Positions 1 through 10,500 of a DNA stretch of 11,944 bases are shown here, in pieces (position 1 is the stretch's first letter; each line of letters begins with the position of its first letter). The stretch spans positions 1-11,944 of the forward strand of contig CALHTV010000230.1 of the NCBI GenBank assembly GCA_938039765.1, given 5' to 3'. The notes beneath the pieces are model-generated. The model was given only the letters and a program-made list of their open reading frames with translations, did no database searches and had not been told where the DNA came from. The position numbers were made by a program, and so were the translations under genes. This stretch comes from an uncultured Dictyoglomus sp. (GTDB lineage Bacteria > Dictyoglomota > Dictyoglomia > Dictyoglomales > Dictyoglomaceae).

Positions 1-125
1 GCTAACCCTTCAGCCGCTAATACCATCGTTATGGCTGATGTTAATGTCGTCTTTCCATGGTCTACGTGCCCTATCGTACCTATATTCACATGTGGCTTCG
101 TCCTTACAAATTTCTCCTTCGCCAT
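1..125 (-). CDS. tuf: Translation elongation factor Tu, N-terminal fragment
   Basis: EF-Tu is the GTPase that carries aminoacyl-tRNA to the ribosomal A site in the cytoplasm. Only the first 41 codons are present, because the gene leaves the window at its left edge. The translation opens [19 protein letters not shown] and contains the P-loop GHVDHGKT at residues 19-26, which is diagnostic for EF-Tu. The ATG at 125-123 is preceded by AGGAGGAG (140-133), with 9 nt between AGGAGG and the start. The gene follows fusA by 21 nt in the same direction, the usual str-operon order. This piece is about 45 % G+C and uses ACG and GGG codons more freely than its neighbours. That may reflect strong expression or a second tuf copy, but the fragment is too short to decide. 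The identification is secure; the length is unknown. Confidence 0.98.
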   Translation of the reverse strand, partial: MAKEKFVRTKPHVNIGTIGHVDHGKTTLTSAITMVLAAEGL

Positions 126-146
126 CCTTTATCTCCTCCTATTTAC

Positions 147-2222
147 TTATTTTTTTAGATTTGAAGAAAGAATTTTTTCCTGAATATTAATGGGCATTTC
201 CTCGTAATGAGAGAACTCCATAGAGAATATACCCCTACCCTGAGTTAAAGATCTAAGAGTAGTTGCATAGCCAAATATTTCAGCAAGAGGAACGAGAGCC
301 TTTATTACTCTAGTATTATTCACAAAATCAATTTTTTCTATTCTACCCCTTCTACTGTTAAGATCTCCAATAACATCTCCCATATATTCTTCAGGTACAA
401 TAATCTCTAACTTCATTATAGGTTCGAGTAAAACAGGATCACCCTTTAAAACACCATCTTTGAAGGCTTGAGAAGCCGCAATTTTAAAAGCCATATCTGA
501 AGAGTCTACCTCATGATATGATCCATCAAACAAGGTAACCTTTATATCAGTTACAGGATATCCTGCTAATACTCCACGATCAGCTGCTTCTTTTATACCA
601 GCCTCCACAGCAGGAATAAACTGTTGAGGTACTACTCCACCCACAATTTTATTTACAAATTCAAGTCCTTTACCCCTTGGAAGAGGTTCTAACTCTAACC
701 ATACATGACCATATTGTCCTCTTCCACCAGTTTGTCTTATATACTTCCCTTCTACTTTAACAGGTTTTCTTATAGTCTCTCTATAAGAAACCTGTGGCTT
801 ACCAACATTAGCATTAACTTTAAATTCTCTCTTTAATCTGTCCACAATAATTTCTAAATGCAATTCGCCCATACCATGAATCAAGGTTTGTCCTGTCTCT
901 TCATCATAAGTAACTTTAAATGTTGGATCTTCCTCTGCCAACCTCTGAAGAGCAATACTAAGTTTATCTTGCTCTTCAGTACTTTTAGGCTCAATTGCCA
1001 CAGAAATTACAGGTTCTGGGAAAGACATACCCTCAAGAATTATAGGTCTTGCTTCATCAGAAAGGGTGTCTCCAGTAGTAGTGTATTTAAGGCCAACTGC
1101 AGCTGCAATGTCTCCCACATATACAGCATCAATATCCTCTCTATGATTTGCATGCATTTGCAAAAGTCTTCCTATTCTTTCCTTCTTCCCTTTTGTAGCG
1201 TTATATACATAACTACCCTTTTCAAGCTTTCCAGAATAAACCCTAAAGTATGTAAGTTTACCCACATATGGGTCTGTCATTACTTTAAAGGCTAATGCCA
1301 CAAAAGATTCATCTTCACTAACTAATCTTATTTCCTCTTCGCCAGTTATTGGATTCATACCCTTAACTGGAGGCAGATCTGATGGGGAAGGAAGATAATC
1401 AATAACAGCATCAAGCAAGGGTTGCACACCCTTATTTTTAAAAGCTGAGCCGCATAAGGCCGGATAAAGTTTACCCTCAATTGTAGCTTTTCTTAAGACT
1501 CTCTTTAAATCCGGTACTGATATCTCCTCGCCCTCTAAATATTTCATTAGAAGCTCATCATCAAGCTCTACGATCTCTTCAACCAGTTTATGTCTATAAT
1601 TCTCAGTAAGTTCCTTAAGATCTTCAGGAACTTCTGTAGTTTCCCATTTAATACCTAAATCATCATGATATATAATTGCCTTTCTCTCTAATAAGTCAAC
1701 AACACCTTTAAATTGGTCTTCACTTCCAATAGGAATTTGTATGGGTACAGCGTTAACTCCTAGTCTATCTTTTATCATTTCTACAACTCTAAAGAAATTA
1801 GCACCAACCCTGTCCATCTTATTCACAAAGATTATTCTAGGAACATTATACTTTGTAGCTTGTCTCCACACCGTTTCAGACTGGGGCTGAACTCCTGCTA
1901 CACCACAAAATACTGCTATCAAACCATCTAATACTCTCAGTGACCTTTCTACTTCAACTGTAAAATCCACATGTCCAGGAGTATCTATTATATTTATTAC
2001 ATGATCTTTCCAAAGACAAGTCGTAGTTGCAGCCGTTATGGTTATACCACGCTCTCTTTCTTGTTCCATCCAGTCCATAGTAGCTGTTCCTTCATGAACT
2101 TCGCCTAATTTGTAAGTTTTACCAGTATAAAAAAGTATCCTCTCAGTAAGAGTAGTCTTACCTGCATCTATGTGGGCAGCTATTCCTATATTTCTTAATT
2201 TTTCTAAAGGACATCTAGGCAC
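147..2222 (-). CDS. fusA: Translation elongation factor G
   Basis: EF-G is the ribosomal translocase. It hydrolyses GTP to move tRNA and mRNA after peptide bond formation, and it also acts in ribosome recycling. The 691-residue product has the usual five-domain length. Visible GTPase motifs are AHIDAGKT (residues 16-23), RGITI of switch I (58-62), DTPGH (80-84, with the catalytic-type His84) and NKMD (134-137), with a GSA motif near 258. Domain II follows with its barrel segment ([12 protein letters not shown]). Domains III-V include the [15 protein letters not shown] segment of domain IV. The start is GTG at 2222-2220, giving [14 protein letters not shown]. It is supported by AAGGAGG at 2238-2232 with 9-nt spacing and by family-typical N-terminal length. 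It lies 21 nt after rpsG and 21 nt before tuf, so it is very probably cotranscribed with both. Nothing suggests a fusidic-acid-resistance paralogue or a mitochondrial-type variant. Confidence 0.98.
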   Translation of the reverse strand: MPRCPLEKLRNIGIAAHIDAGKTTLTERILFYTGKTYKLGEVHEGTATMDWMEQERERGITITAATTTCLWKDHVINIIDTPGHVDFTVEVERSLRVLDGLIAVFCGVAGVQPQSETVWRQATKYNVPRIIFVNKMDRVGANFFRVVEMIKDRLGVNAVPIQIPIGSEDQFKGVVDLLERKAIIYHDDLGIKWETTEVPEDLKELTENYRHKLVEEIVELDDELLMKYLEGEEISVPDLKRVLRKATIEGKLYPALCGSAFKNKGVQPLLDAVIDYLPSPSDLPPVKGMNPITGEEEIRLVSEDESFVALAFKVMTDPYVGKLTYFRVYSGKLEKGSYVYNATKGKKERIGRLLQMHANHREDIDAVYVGDIAAAVGLKYTTTGDTLSDEARPIILEGMSFPEPVISVAIEPKSTEEQDKLSIALQRLAEEDPTFKVTYDEETGQTLIHGMGELHLEIIVDRLKREFKVNANVGKPQVSYRETIRKPVKVEGKYIRQTGGRGQYGHVWLELEPLPRGKGLEFVNKIVGGVVPQQFIPAVEAGIKEAADRGVLAGYPVTDIKVTLFDGSYHEVDSSDMAFKIAASQAFKDGVLKGDPVLLEPIMKLEIIVPEEYMGDVIGDLNSRRGRIEKIDFVNNTRVIKALVPLAEIFGYATTLRSLTQGRGIFSMEFSHYEEMPINIQEKILSSNLKK

Positions 2223-2231
2223 GTTTCTCTT

Positions 2232-2238
2232 CCTCCTT
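2232..2238 (-). promoter_or_regulatory. Ribosome-binding site of fusA (GTG start)
   Basis: AAGGAGG on the minus strand lies 9 nt before the GTG at 2222. It fixes this non-ATG codon as the start, since no ATG in the right position is available. It sits in the 21-nt rpsG-fusA gap. Confidence 0.85.
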
Positions 2239-2243
2239 TTTAA

Positions 2244-2714
2244 TTACCAACGATAATGAGCAAAAGCTTTATTAGCTTCTGCCATTCTATGCATTTCATC
2301 TCTCTTCTTAATTGCCCCTCCTGTATTATTTAAGGCATCCAATATTTCAGCAGCCAATTTTTCTTTCATAGGCATTCCTTTTCTCTCTCTTGCTGCTCGC
2401 ACGATCCAGCGTAAAGCAAGAGAAAGTCCTCTTCGAGAAGGGACCTCGATAGGAACTTGATAAGTAGCACCACCCACCCTTCTAGGTCTGACTTCTAGAA
2501 GAGGAGTAACATTTTGTACTGCTTTTTCTAGTACCGATAATGGATCTTGTTTTGTTTTTTCTCTAATTATTTCCATGGCCCCATACACAATTTTCTCAGC
2601 AATACTTTTCTTTCCATCGAGCATTACTTTATTTATTAACTTTTGTACTAACACACTATTATAAACAGGATCAGGTGGAATTTCTCTTGGAGTAACAGGA
2701 CCTCTACGAGGCAT
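2244..2714 (-). CDS. rpsG: 30S ribosomal protein S7
   Basis: S7 nucleates assembly of the 30S head by binding the 3' domain of 16S rRNA, and it lies near the E-site tRNA. The product has 156 residues, the standard long-form length. It starts [16 protein letters not shown] and carries the conserved [13 protein letters not shown] segment of the rRNA-binding beta hairpin (about residues 76-88), then the RWIV and NKAFAHYRW family signatures at the C terminus. The ATG at 2714-2712 shares one base with the rpsL stop codon (TAATG), and the ribosome-binding site lies inside the last codons of rpsL, so translation of the two is probably coupled. In E. coli, S7 represses its own operon by binding a long rpsL-rpsG spacer. 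There is no such spacer here, so that control cannot work in the same way. Confidence 0.98.
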   Translation of the reverse strand: MPRRGPVTPREIPPDPVYNSVLVQKLINKVMLDGKKSIAEKIVYGAMEIIREKTKQDPLSVLEKAVQNVTPLLEVRPRRVGGATYQVPIEVPSRRGLSLALRWIVRAARERKGMPMKEKLAAEILDALNNTGGAIKKRDEMHRMAEANKAFAHYRW

Positions 2715-3100
2715 TACTTTTTACCTCCTTCTTTAGGACGCTTAGTTCCATATTTTGATCTTCCCTGTTTTCTCCCTTCAACTCCAGCAGCATCTAAGGC
2801 CCCACGAATAATGTGATATCTTACTCCAGGCAGATCTTTCACACGACCACCTCTTACTAAGACCACAGAATGCTCTTGTAAATTATGGCCTATTCCAGGA
2901 ATATAAGCCCATACCTCAACTCCATTAGTCAACCTAACTCTTGCCACCTTTCTCAAGGCAGAGTTAGGTTTCTTAGGCGTCATTGTAGTTACACGAATAC
3001 ATACTCCCCTCTTTTGGGGATTACCCATTAAAGCAGGAGATTTACTTTTTCTTTCTTTAGGCTTTCTACCCTTTCTTATTAACTGATTTATTGTAGGCAA
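2714..3100 (-). CDS. rpsL: 30S ribosomal protein S12
   Basis: S12 sits at the decoding centre of the 30S subunit and influences translational accuracy. The 128-residue product begins [15 protein letters not shown] and contains the hallmark [11 protein letters not shown] (residues 41-51) and the [12 protein letters not shown] loop. Lys43 and Lys44 are the lysines whose replacement gives streptomycin resistance in other bacteria, so the wild-type state is seen here. The Asp of KDLPG is the residue that is methylthiolated in E. coli; modification here is only inferred. The start is TTG (3100-3098), supported by AGGAGGTG at 3113-3106 and by the universal MPTINQL N terminus. It follows rpoC after 101 nt and overlaps rpsG by one base. 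Confidence 0.98.
   Translation of the reverse strand: MPTINQLIRKGRKPKERKSKSPALMGNPQKRGVCIRVTTMTPKKPNSALRKVARVRLTNGVEVWAYIPGIGHNLQEHSVVLVRGGRVKDLPGVRYHIIRGALDAAGVEGRKQGRSKYGTKRPKEGGKK
2723..2731 (-). promoter_or_regulatory. Ribosome-binding site of rpsG inside the end of rpsL
   Basis: GAAGGAGGT on the minus strand is formed by the last Glu-Gly-Gly codons of rpsL. AAGGAGG lies 9 nt before the rpsG ATG. Together with the TAATG stop/start overlap, this points to reinitiation or translational coupling of S12 and S7. Confidence 0.85.
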
Positions 3101-3201
3101 AATTACACCTCCTACTCTTAGTTTTCGAAATTAATAAAATTCATTATATAGTTAGCCCCTAAAGGCAAGCGAAAAAGTTTATCATTATATGCTCAACCTT
3201 G
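3101..3201 (-). promoter_or_regulatory. rpoC-rpsL gap with candidate promoter(s) for the rpsL-rpsG-fusA-tuf part
   Basis: This is the longest gap inside the array. Read on the minus strand it holds a perfect TTGACA (3205-3200) that overlaps the rpoC TGA stop, TATAAT at 3189-3184, and a second TATAAT at 3148-3143. TTGACA and the first TATAAT are only 10 nt apart, too close for a normal housekeeping sigma promoter. GATAAA (3183-3178) would give a 16-nt spacer. The second TATAAT has no clear -35 box at 16-18 nt. A short G+C-richer stretch (about 3151-3171) shows no convincing hairpin, and there is no intrinsic terminator, so readthrough from rpoC is expected in any case. A promoter here is plausible, but its exact boxes are uncertain. 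Confidence 0.4.
3106..3113 (-). promoter_or_regulatory. Ribosome-binding site of rpsL (TTG start)
   Basis: AGGAGGTG on the minus strand lies 7 nt before the TTG at 3100. This near-perfect anti-16S match decides the TTG as the rpsL start, since no in-frame ATG fits the conserved N terminus. Confidence 0.85.
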
Positions 3202-6200
3202 TCAAGAGTTATTCTCAAATTCTCCTCCGTTTTCCAGAACCTCAACCTTTGTTCCCACAAAAGTACTCTTTTGAGGAACAATTTTTCTAAATAGTCCTGT
3301 ACCCGCTGGAATTAATCTACCAATTATAACATTCTCTTTTAAGCCTTCTAGATAATCTTCCTTACCTTTAACTGCAGCCTCAGCTAACACTCTCGTAGTT
3401 TCTTGGAAAGAAGCAGCCGAGATTACACTTTCAGTAGTTAATGCTGCTTTTGTAATCCCAAGAACTACTTCTCTTGCAACTGGAGGTCTCTTTCCTTCTT
3501 CTTCTAATTTCTGTTTTACTTTTTCAAAGGTTATCCTGTTTACCAGCTGTCCTAATAGGAAATTACTATCTCCAGGATCATCAATTCTAACTCTATTGGT
3601 CATTTGTCTTACTATAACCTCAATGTGTTTATCATTTATTTCAGCACCCTGTTTCAAATATACTTTCTGTACTTCATCTACTATATATCTTTGCACTGCT
3701 GCAAGCCCCTCATTTGCAAGTATTTCTGCAGGATTACGATAACCCTTTGTCAATTCTTGGCCCACTGTAACATAATCACCTTCCTTAACCAACAACTGAG
3801 CATTTGGCGGTAAGAAATGTTCATCCTTTCCACTTTCTCCCTCGATTACAATTTTCTCTCCAGCTTTAGTTCTTGTTATTTTAACTATTCCACTCACGCC
3901 TGCCACAATGGATTTACCTTTAGGTCTTCTTGCCTCAAATAGTTCCTCTACACGAGGAAGACCCTGAACAATATCTTCTGTTTTTGCAGTTCTTTGCTGA
4001 TAAGATGGGAAATAAGCCAATATAGAACCAAATTCTACTTTATAACCTGGCTGTGTATGCAACTTCAAACCACGAGGAATATGGTAATCTATTTCTTTAC
4101 CTTCTTTATTTCTCACAATAACAATAGCCTCACCCGTTGCTACAATTTGGTCAATTATTTCTCCATTTCTTTCTTGAATATCAATTACCTCACCCTCACT
4201 ACATGATTGTATTTTCATAGTCTCTCTACTATATTCTGCCACAAAATCACCTTCATTTATTGTATCTCCTATTCTAAATAAGAAAGTGGCACCTTCGGGT
4301 AAAGGTATTCTCCTCTCATTACCTAAATTATCCAACAAAACAAGAGTGTAGGTCCAAAAATGAGTCTCTTCGTTATAGTTCAATTCATATTTATTAGCAT
4401 CGCGGCTATATTTTACTCCTACAAAAGTAAACCTTCGAGCATCTCCCACCTCTTTTTCTACTCTTAGTACCCTACCTGAATAAGGAGATGCAATATATCT
4501 GAGATTAGGGTCAATATAACCTAAGCTCATACCTTTTGTAACTTCGCTTCCATTTTCAACCGACACAATTGCGCCTGGTGGAAGAACTATCTCTTCCTCA
4601 CCTTCTCCTCTTACTATAATTTTTCCACCTTGGCCAACAACCATCTTTTCTTTCTTTCCTAATACCTCAAATCTTTCTCTTAACTTCAAATTCACGAATT
4701 CAACTCTGCCTGTCACTCTAAACTGAATATTCTGATAATTCAAAGAGGTCAACGCTACACCACCAGTATGGAAGGTTCTCATAGTAAGCTGAGTTCCAGG
4801 TTCTCCGATTGACTGTGCTGCTATTACTCCTACGGCCTCTCCAATGTTAACTACGCGGTGGGTAGCTAAATCCTCTCCATAACACTTTTGACATATACCC
4901 TTTTCACTTTTACAAGTCATAGGAGATCTGATTTTTACCCTTTGAATACCAGCATTTTCTATCTTTTTAGCCTTTTCGACATCTATGTACTCATTTTTCC
5001 TAACAATAATTTCTCCCTCTTCATCATAGACATCTTCAGCTGCAAATCTTCCAATAATCCGATCTTTTAAAGATAGCACAATCTTACCTTCATCTTCTAA
5101 TGCTTCCACGTAAATCCCATCTTCTGTACCACAGTCTTCTTCTCTTATTACTAAGCTTTGAGCAACATCCACAAGTCTTCTAGTTAAATATCCAGAGTCT
5201 GAAGTTCGTAAAGCAGTATCGACAACTCCTTTTCTTGCTCCATAAGAAGAAATAAAATGTTCCGATACAGTGAGTCCTTCGTAGAAGCTCGATTTTATAG
5301 GTATATCCATAATTTGTCCTGAAGGATCTGCCATTAATCCTCTCATAGCAGCAAGTTGTCTAACCTGATCTACATTACCTCTTGCCCCAGAGAAGGCCAT
5401 CATATATACAGAGTTCAGAATGCCAAAGTTAGCTAACATAATATCTTTAACTTCTTCGGTGGCTTTTGTCCATATCTCAATAGCTCTATGATATCTTTCT
5501 TCCTCTGAATATAGTCCACTTTCCACCGATTTTTGTAAAAGCATTGACTCTTCTTCTGCTTTCTTTATTACTTTTTCTTTTGCTTCTTTAGGAATTTCTA
5601 TATCAACAATAGAAAAGCTTACGCCAGCTTTTGTTGCATATTCAAAACCTAATTTCTTAATATCATCTAGAAACTCTGCAGTTTTACTCCAACCGTAGAC
5701 CTCAAAACATTTTTCAACTATTTTTCTTATTTCTCTTCTATTAAGGGTTCCGTTGTAATACCTTAATTTTTCAGGAAGAATTTCATTAAGAATTAATCTC
5801 CCTGGAGTTGTTCCAACAAAGAGGTCGTTTTCAGAGAAAGAAACTTTATAGGTTTCTTCCATACCTTTCCTATATATATATACTTTTGAATGAAGATCTA
5901 TTTCTCCTTTTTCCAATGCAAGTAAGACTTCTTCTGGTGTTGCAAATCTTCTTTCTTTCACTTCTTTATTCGGCACTGTAACGGTTAAATAATATAATCC
6001 AAGAACAATATCCTGAGTCGGCAATGTTAAAGGTTTTCCATGAGCAGGAGATATTAAGTTATTTGAAGAAAGCATCAATACACGCGCTTCAGCCTGAGCT
6101 TCTATAGATAAAGGTACATGTACAGCCATTTGATCTCCATCAAAATCCGCATTATAAGGAGGACAAACTAATGGATGAAGCTGAATAGCGTTTCCATCTA

Positions 6201-7488
6201 TTAGTTTAGGCTCAAAAGCTTGTATGCTTACTCGATGCAAGGTGGGAGCACGATTTAATAGCACAAGTTTTTCTTTAATAATCTCATCAAGCACATCCCA
6301 AACTTCGGGAGCTTCTCTCTCGATCTTCTTTCTAGCATTTTTTACATTAGTAGCATAACCATGTTCTATAAGTTTGTTTATAACAAAAGGCTTAAAAAGT
6401 TCTAAAGCCATCTTCTTAGGTAAACCACATTGATGCAATTTTAATTCGGGTCCTACCACAATTACTGCTCTACCAGAAAAATCTACTCGTTTACCTAATA
6501 AATTTTGTCTAAATCTTCCTTGTTTTCCTTCAAGAACATCGGATAATGACCTTAAAGCCCTTCCACTAGCATTAGTTACAGGCTTTCCTCTTCTACCATT
6601 GTCAATAAGAGCATCTACTGCTTCTTGTAGCATTCTTTTTTCATTTCTGACTATAATTTCAGGCGCATTTATTTCCAAAAGTTTAGCAAGACGGTTGTTT
6701 CTATTTATTACTCTTCTATAAAGATCATTTAAATCAGAGGTGGCAAATTTTCCTCCCTCGAGTTGTACCATTGGACGTAAATCAGGAGGAATAACAGGTA
6801 AAACTTCCAGTACCATCCATTCAGGCTTATTTCCAGATAGTCTAAAACTCTCGACAATTTCTAGTCTTTTAATTAACTTAGCCCTCTTTTGTCCCTGAAT
6901 TTCCTCAATTTGCTTTTTTAGGTCATAAGATAACTCTTCTAGATCTAGATCTCTTAAAAGTCTTTTTATAGCTTCTGCTCCCATTCCAACTTTAAAACTA
7001 TTACCAAATTCTACAATAGCTTTTTCATACTCTTCTTCTGTTAAGGTTTGCATTTTCTGTAATGGGGTATCACCAGGATCTAGTACTACATAAGAATGAT
7101 AATATATTATCTCTTCTAGTTGTTTACTACTCATATTAAGGAGAAGTCCAATGTAGTTAGGTACATTTTTGAAATACCATATATGAACCACAGGAACAGC
7201 AAGCTTTATGTGGCCCATTCTTTCTCTTCTTACAGAACTTCTTGTTACTGTTACACCACATCTATCACAAGTTATCCCCTCATATCTCTGTCCTTTATAT
7301 TTACCACAGTGACACTCGTAATCCTTTACAGGACCAAAAATTTTCTCACAGAAAAGCCCATCTCTTTCAGGCTTAAAAGTTCGATAGTTAATAGTCTCCG
7401 GCTTTTTAACCTCACCATATGACCAACTCAAAATATCTTCAGGAGAAGCTAAGCCAAAAACTAATTTATCAAAATCTTTTATCTTCAA
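3202..7488 (-). CDS. rpoC: DNA-directed RNA polymerase subunit beta'
   Basis: This is the catalytic large subunit that forms the active site and clamp with beta. The 1428-residue product shows the N-terminal zinc ribbon (Cys59, Cys61, Cys74, Cys77) and the clamp. It has the catalytic NADFDGD at 446-452, whose three Asp residues hold Mg2+. The bridge helix is around 745-776 (GARKG...[13 protein letters not shown]), and the second zinc site is Cys786/859/866/869. The trigger helix follows with Met903 and His907 (TMRTFHTGG). From about 913 to 1171 a large insertion splits the trigger loop, and the conserved sequence resumes at [20 protein letters not shown] (1172-1191). The C terminus has the [12 protein letters not shown] and GRLIPAGTG signatures. 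There is no Thermus-type insertion between the N-terminal zinc ribbon and the lid region. The start is TTG (7488-7486), giving [17 protein letters not shown], the length expected from Bacillus-type homologues. It lies 20 nt after rpoB. Confidence 0.99.
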   Translation of the reverse strand: MKIKDFDKLVFGLASPEDILSWSYGEVKKPETINYRTFKPERDGLFCEKIFGPVKDYECHCGKYKGQRYEGITCDRCGVTVTRSSVRRERMGHIKLAVPVVHIWYFKNVPNYIGLLLNMSSKQLEEIIYYHSYVVLDPGDTPLQKMQTLTEEEYEKAIVEFGNSFKVGMGAEAIKRLLRDLDLEELSYDLKKQIEEIQGQKRAKLIKRLEIVESFRLSGNKPEWMVLEVLPVIPPDLRPMVQLEGGKFATSDLNDLYRRVINRNNRLAKLLEINAPEIIVRNEKRMLQEAVDALIDNGRRGKPVTNASGRALRSLSDVLEGKQGRFRQNLLGKRVDFSGRAVIVVGPELKLHQCGLPKKMALELFKPFVINKLIEHGYATNVKNARKKIEREAPEVWDVLDEIIKEKLVLLNRAPTLHRVSIQAFEPKLIDGNAIQLHPLVCPPYNADFDGDQMAVHVPLSIEAQAEARVLMLSSNNLISPAHGKPLTLPTQDIVLGLYYLTVTVPNKEVKERRFATPEEVLLALEKGEIDLHSKVYIYRKGMEETYKVSFSENDLFVGTTPGRLILNEILPEKLRYYNGTLNRREIRKIVEKCFEVYGWSKTAEFLDDIKKLGFEYATKAGVSFSIVDIEIPKEAKEKVIKKAEEESMLLQKSVESGLYSEEERYHRAIEIWTKATEEVKDIMLANFGILNSVYMMAFSGARGNVDQVRQLAAMRGLMADPSGQIMDIPIKSSFYEGLTVSEHFISSYGARKGVVDTALRTSDSGYLTRRLVDVAQSLVIREEDCGTEDGIYVEALEDEGKIVLSLKDRIIGRFAAEDVYDEEGEIIVRKNEYIDVEKAKKIENAGIQRVKIRSPMTCKSEKGICQKCYGEDLATHRVVNIGEAVGVIAAQSIGEPGTQLTMRTFHTGGVALTSLNYQNIQFRVTGRVEFVNLKLRERFEVLGKKEKMVVGQGGKIIVRGEGEEEIVLPPGAIVSVENGSEVTKGMSLGYIDPNLRYIASPYSGRVLRVEKEVGDARRFTFVGVKYSRDANKYELNYNEETHFWTYTLVLLDNLGNERRIPLPEGATFLFRIGDTINEGDFVAEYSRETMKIQSCSEGEVIDIQERNGEIIDQIVATGEAIVIVRNKEGKEIDYHIPRGLKLHTQPGYKVEFGSILAYFPSYQQRTAKTEDIVQGLPRVEELFEARRPKGKSIVAGVSGIVKITRTKAGEKIVIEGESGKDEHFLPPNAQLLVKEGDYVTVGQELTKGYRNPAEILANEGLAAVQRYIVDEVQKVYLKQGAEINDKHIEVIVRQMTNRVRIDDPGDSNFLLGQLVNRITFEKVKQKLEEEGKRPPVAREVVLGITKAALTTESVISAASFQETTRVLAEAAVKGKEDYLEGLKENVIIGRLIPAGTGLFRKIVPQKSTFVGTKVEVLENGGEFENNS
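3976..4752 (-). other. Trigger-loop insertion in RpoC with three SBHM-like units
   Basis: This segment encodes about residues 913-1171 of beta', between FHTGGVA and DIVQGLPR, which are almost adjacent in Bacillus-type proteins. Three diverged units are visible. Each pairs a GxV strand motif (TGRVEF 926, SGRVLR 1004, EGEVID 1098) with a barrel motif of the form PxGAxxxxxxGxxVxxG (LPPGA 969, LPEGA 1063, IPRGL 1137). A fourth unit (SGIVKI 1199, LPPNA 1226) belongs to the conserved core. The pattern is that of sandwich-barrel hybrid motifs, as in E. coli SI3, which has about 188 residues and two such folds. The repeat count here is my own reading by eye. Confidence 0.75.
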
Positions 7489-7495
7489 GGTTTTA

Positions 7496-7504
7496 CTCCT
7501 CCCC
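7496..7504 (-). promoter_or_regulatory. Ribosome-binding site of rpoC (TTG start)
   Basis: GGGGAGGAG on the minus strand ends 7 nt before the TTG at 7488, inside the 20-nt rpoB-rpoC gap. No in-frame ATG lies nearby, so this site supports TTG as the rpoC start. Confidence 0.8.
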
Positions 7505-7508
7505 TTTC

Positions 7509-10500
7509 TTAAGATTCATCTTCAAGCTTATATAAGTTAACCATTCTATTACCAATATAAGCTGACACTTTTATTCCTAATCCTTGAAGTTCCCGAATTA
7601 GAACCTTAAAAGATTCCGGTATACCAGGCTCCTTTATAAGGTTACCCGAGACTATAGCAGAATATGTTTCAGTTCTTCCCGCAACATCATCAGATTTGTA
7701 AGTCAACATCTCTTCAAGAATATGAGCAGCACCATATGCTTCTAATGCCCAAACTTCCATTTCTCCAAATCTTTGTCCACCAAATTGAGCTCTTCCGCCT
7801 AAAGGTTGTTGAGTCACTAAAGAGTATGGACCAACAGATCTTGCATGAATTTTATCATCAGCCAAATGAATAAGCTTCATTATATACATATATCCCACAG
7901 TAATCTTTTGATCAAAGGGTTCTCCTGTTCTACCATCGTATAAAGTTACACGCCCATCTTCAGTAAGTCCTGCCCTTCTTAGCATTTCCTTTACTAAATT
8001 TGCTGATCTATTTTCCTCTAAAACCTCATCAAAAGGTGGAACAATAGCATATATTCCTAATTCTTTAGCTGCCCATCCTAAGTGGGTTTCTAATATCTGT
8101 CCTATATTCATACGAGAAGGTACTCCCAAAGGATTTAATATTATATCCACCGGAGTACCATCTTCTAAGAAAGGCATGTCTTCCTCAGGTAGAATAGTTG
8201 CTATTACTCCTTTATTCCCATGCCTACCTGCAAGTTTATCACCTACAGAAATCTTCCTAATTTGTGCTACTTTAACTTTTACAATCTTATTTACTCCTGG
8301 AGGAAGTTCATCATCATTTTCTCTCGTTAAAACTTTTACATCAATAACTTTACCCCACTCACCATGAGGCATTCTTAATGAAGTATCTTTCGTCTCCCTA
8401 GATTTTTCACCAAAAATTGCTCTCAACAATCTTTCTTCAGGAGTTAATTCAGTTTCACCTTTAGGAGTAACTTTACCAACTAATATATCGTTTGGACCTA
8501 CTTCTGCTCCTATCATGATTATTCCATCTTTATCTAGATATCTTATGGCATCTTCACTAATATTAGGTATATCTCGAGTGATTTCTTCTGGGCCAAGTTT
8601 TGTGTCTCTAGCCTTAATTTCATATTCTTCAATATGGATAGAAGTGAATATATCCTCTTTTACCAGTCTTTCGCTAATAATAATAGCATCCTCGTAGTTA
8701 TATCCACCCCATGGCATAAAGGCTACTAATACATTCCTCCCTAGAGCAAGTCTTCCACCAGAAGTTGAGGGTCCATCTGCCAAAATATCTCCCTTTTTAA
8801 CTCTTTGCCCAACTTCTACAATTGCTCTCTGATTCCAACAAGTACCTTGATTTGTTCTCCTATATTTTATAAGTTGATACTTCTTCTCTTCCTTATTGTC
8901 AGTTTCTATAATAATCTCAGAAGAAGATACCTTCTTAACAACCCCATTAACATCCGAGATAACCATAACTCCTGTATTCCTAGCAACAGTTTCCTCAAGT
9001 CCTGTACCAACCAATGGGGGTTCTGTATTTATCAAAGGGACAGCTTGTCGTTGCATATTAGCACCCATTAAAGCCCTGTTTGCATCATCATGCTCCAAGA
9101 AAGGAATTAAAGCAGTAGAAATACTTACTGTCTGATAAGGAGATATTCCAACAAAATCTATTTCTTTAGGAGAACATAATATAAATTTACCATTTCTTCT
9201 TGCATGGACTAACTCATCTATGATTTCTTTATTACTATTAAGACGAACATCAAAAGAGGCAATTGTGTATTTATCTTCCTCTGTTGCAGACAAATACACA
9301 ATTTCATCTGTCACTCTTCCTTCTTTTACCCTATAGTAAGGAGTTCTTAGAAAACCATATTCATCTACAATAGCTAGGGTAGATAGATAGTTAATTAAAC
9401 CAGCATTCGGCCCTTCTGGGGTTTCTATAGGACAAACTCTTCCATAATGAGAGGGATGTATATCTCTGACCTCAAAAGTAGCCCTTTCACGAGTCAAACC
9501 TCCAGGACCTAATGCGCTTATCCTTCTTTTATGAGCTAATTCTGATAATGGATTTGTTTGGTCCATAAATTGAGATAAAGGATTTCTATTGAAGAATTCT
9601 TTAACAGCAGCCATCAATGGTCTCGTACTTACTAAATTTATAGGACTTGCTTGTTCAGGATCAGTTAAAGCCATTTTCTCCCTTATTAATTTCTCAACAC
9701 GAGCAAGTCCAGACCTAAATTGCATTTGTAAAAGTTCCCCTACTGATCTTACCCTTCTATTACCTAAGTGGTCTATATCATCAATATCGTCTTTTCCTGT
9801 TTTAACCAGAGTTAACCTTTTTATAATTTCTATGAGATCCTCTTCGGTAAAAGCATGATTATCTAAAGGAATATTAAGCCCTAATCTCTGATTTAACTTG
9901 TATCTTCCTACTTTTCCTAGGTTATATCTTCTCACATCAAAAAACATCTGTCTTATAACTCTTAATGCATCTTCCTCTCTACTTGGTACATCTCCTGGTC
10001 TTAATCTACTACAAGCTTCAAAAATAGCTTGAGATCTGTCACTTACATTATCTCTTGCAAAGGTATATTCTAAATAGGTTAACTCTTCATTGCTCAAAAA
10101 AGCGGAAAAATAATCTAAATCATATCCTAAAGCCCTCAAAATAAGAGAGACAGGAAACTTTTTAATTCCATTAGGATGAATATAGATAATACCACTGTTA
10201 TCTATCTCAAACTCTATCCACCCACCTCTAGTTGGTATAAGAGTTGCTATAATACTATGCCCCTCCTGTTGGAAAAATATACCTGGAGACCTTGTAATCT
10301 GATTCACAATTACTTTTTCAGTTCCATTTACTATAAAAGTTGCTCTATCGGTCATTTGAGGAATGTTCCCTAGGAAGACCATTTGTTCTTTAATATCTTT
10401 TATGTTTCTGTTTTCATCCTTAAAGTAAAGCCTTGTTTTTACATAAATAGAAGATTCATAAGTGAGACCTTTCTCTAAACACTCGTCAGGGGTTTTTAGG

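Noticed and set aside
858..1295. 145-codon open frame on the plus strand opposite fusA
   Set aside because: It lies wholly antisense to a conserved EF-G gene; its Ser/Cys/Phe-rich translation resembles no family and no good ribosome-binding site precedes it.
3151..3171. Possible intrinsic terminator between rpoC and rpsL
   Set aside because: The G+C-richer stretch can form only a 3-bp GCC/GGC pairing and no T-run follows it, so it does not qualify.
7120..7422. 100-codon open frame on the plus strand opposite the start of rpoC
   Set aside because: It mirrors the conserved zinc-ribbon and clamp region of RpoC; low-complexity Ser/Thr/Tyr-rich translation, no supporting signals.
8805..9135. Two overlapping plus-strand open frames opposite rpoB
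   Set aside because: They overlap each other in different frames and are antisense to conserved RpoB sequence, as expected of chance frames.
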